Assembly: GCA_034401795.1 (NCBI GenBank)
Contig: CM067367.1
Location: 81,666,395-81,730,394 of the forward strand
Source of the DNA: Chaetoderma sp. LZ-2023a
Lineage: Eukaryota > Mollusca > Caudofoveata > Chaetodermatida > Chaetodermatidae
DNA: 64,000 nucleotides
Reading direction: 5' to 3'
Both the position numbers and the translations under genes were made by a program. Below, piece by piece: positions 63,986 through 64,000 of this stretch; positions within the stretch are counted from its first letter, which is position 1, and the number at the start of each line of letters is the position of its first letter. Under the pieces are notes generated by a model. That model had not been told where the DNA came from. It ran no database searches and worked only from the letters and a program-made list of their open reading frames with translations.

Positions 63986-64000
63986 TTGCGTAGATTGGTT

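Overview
The window is animal nuclear DNA, with no sign of bacterial or organellar sequence. The only recognisable host gene part is the last coding exon of a thyrotropin-releasing-hormone-receptor-like GPCR at the right edge (63,421-63,909, + strand), with a splice acceptor before it and a polyadenylation signal after it. The rest is intergenic or intronic sequence with very many microsatellites and transposable elements. The mix (Maverick/Polinton, Tc1-like transposon, YADD-box LINE fragments, small hairpin repeats, long tetranucleotide tracts) fits a marine invertebrate. A mollusc or other spiralian is my guess; the sequence does not prove it.

Layout. 1-5.0 kb is non-coding, with a purine microsatellite. 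About 5.07-8.33 kb holds copy A of a roughly 3.5-kb repeat that I do not recognise. 8.9-14.4 kb holds LINE fragments, microsatellites and hairpin repeats. 15.8-16.2 kb is a pyrimidine tract. 18.7-22.2 kb is copy B of the 3.5-kb repeat, in the opposite orientation. 25.8-26.4 kb is a mosaic of tetranucleotide repeats. About 26.6-38.2 kb is a decayed Maverick/Polinton: integrase, protein-primed type B DNA polymerase, several membrane-protein reading frames and several unassigned reading frames on both strands. Nearly all are broken. The ATPase, the protease and the polymerase catalytic core were not found. 39.37-44.74 kb is a minisatellite of about 71 bp units, interrupted at 39,909-44,548 by an element with terminal inverted repeats and a TAA duplication that carries copy C of the 3.5-kb repeat. 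47.8-50.8 kb is a foldback (long inverted repeat) element with a Tc1-like transposon in its loop; its 340-codon transposase gene is intact. 51-62.8 kb holds microsatellites, hairpin repeats, a probable solo LTR and one more LINE fragment. 63-64 kb is the GPCR exon.

The most interesting signal is the 3.5-kb repeat. Copies B and C carry a compact heat-shock-type promoter: contiguous alternating GAA/TTC units, CRE sites, inverted CCAAT boxes and a TATA box. It points into a body of about 3 kb with no convincing coding capacity. That body holds a hairpin whose stems pair in all three copies although the stem sequence of copy A differs. One copy sits between matching TIRs and a TAA duplication, so it looks like cargo of a non-autonomous DNA transposon. 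All similarity statements come from reading the sequence by eye; no alignment or database search was run.
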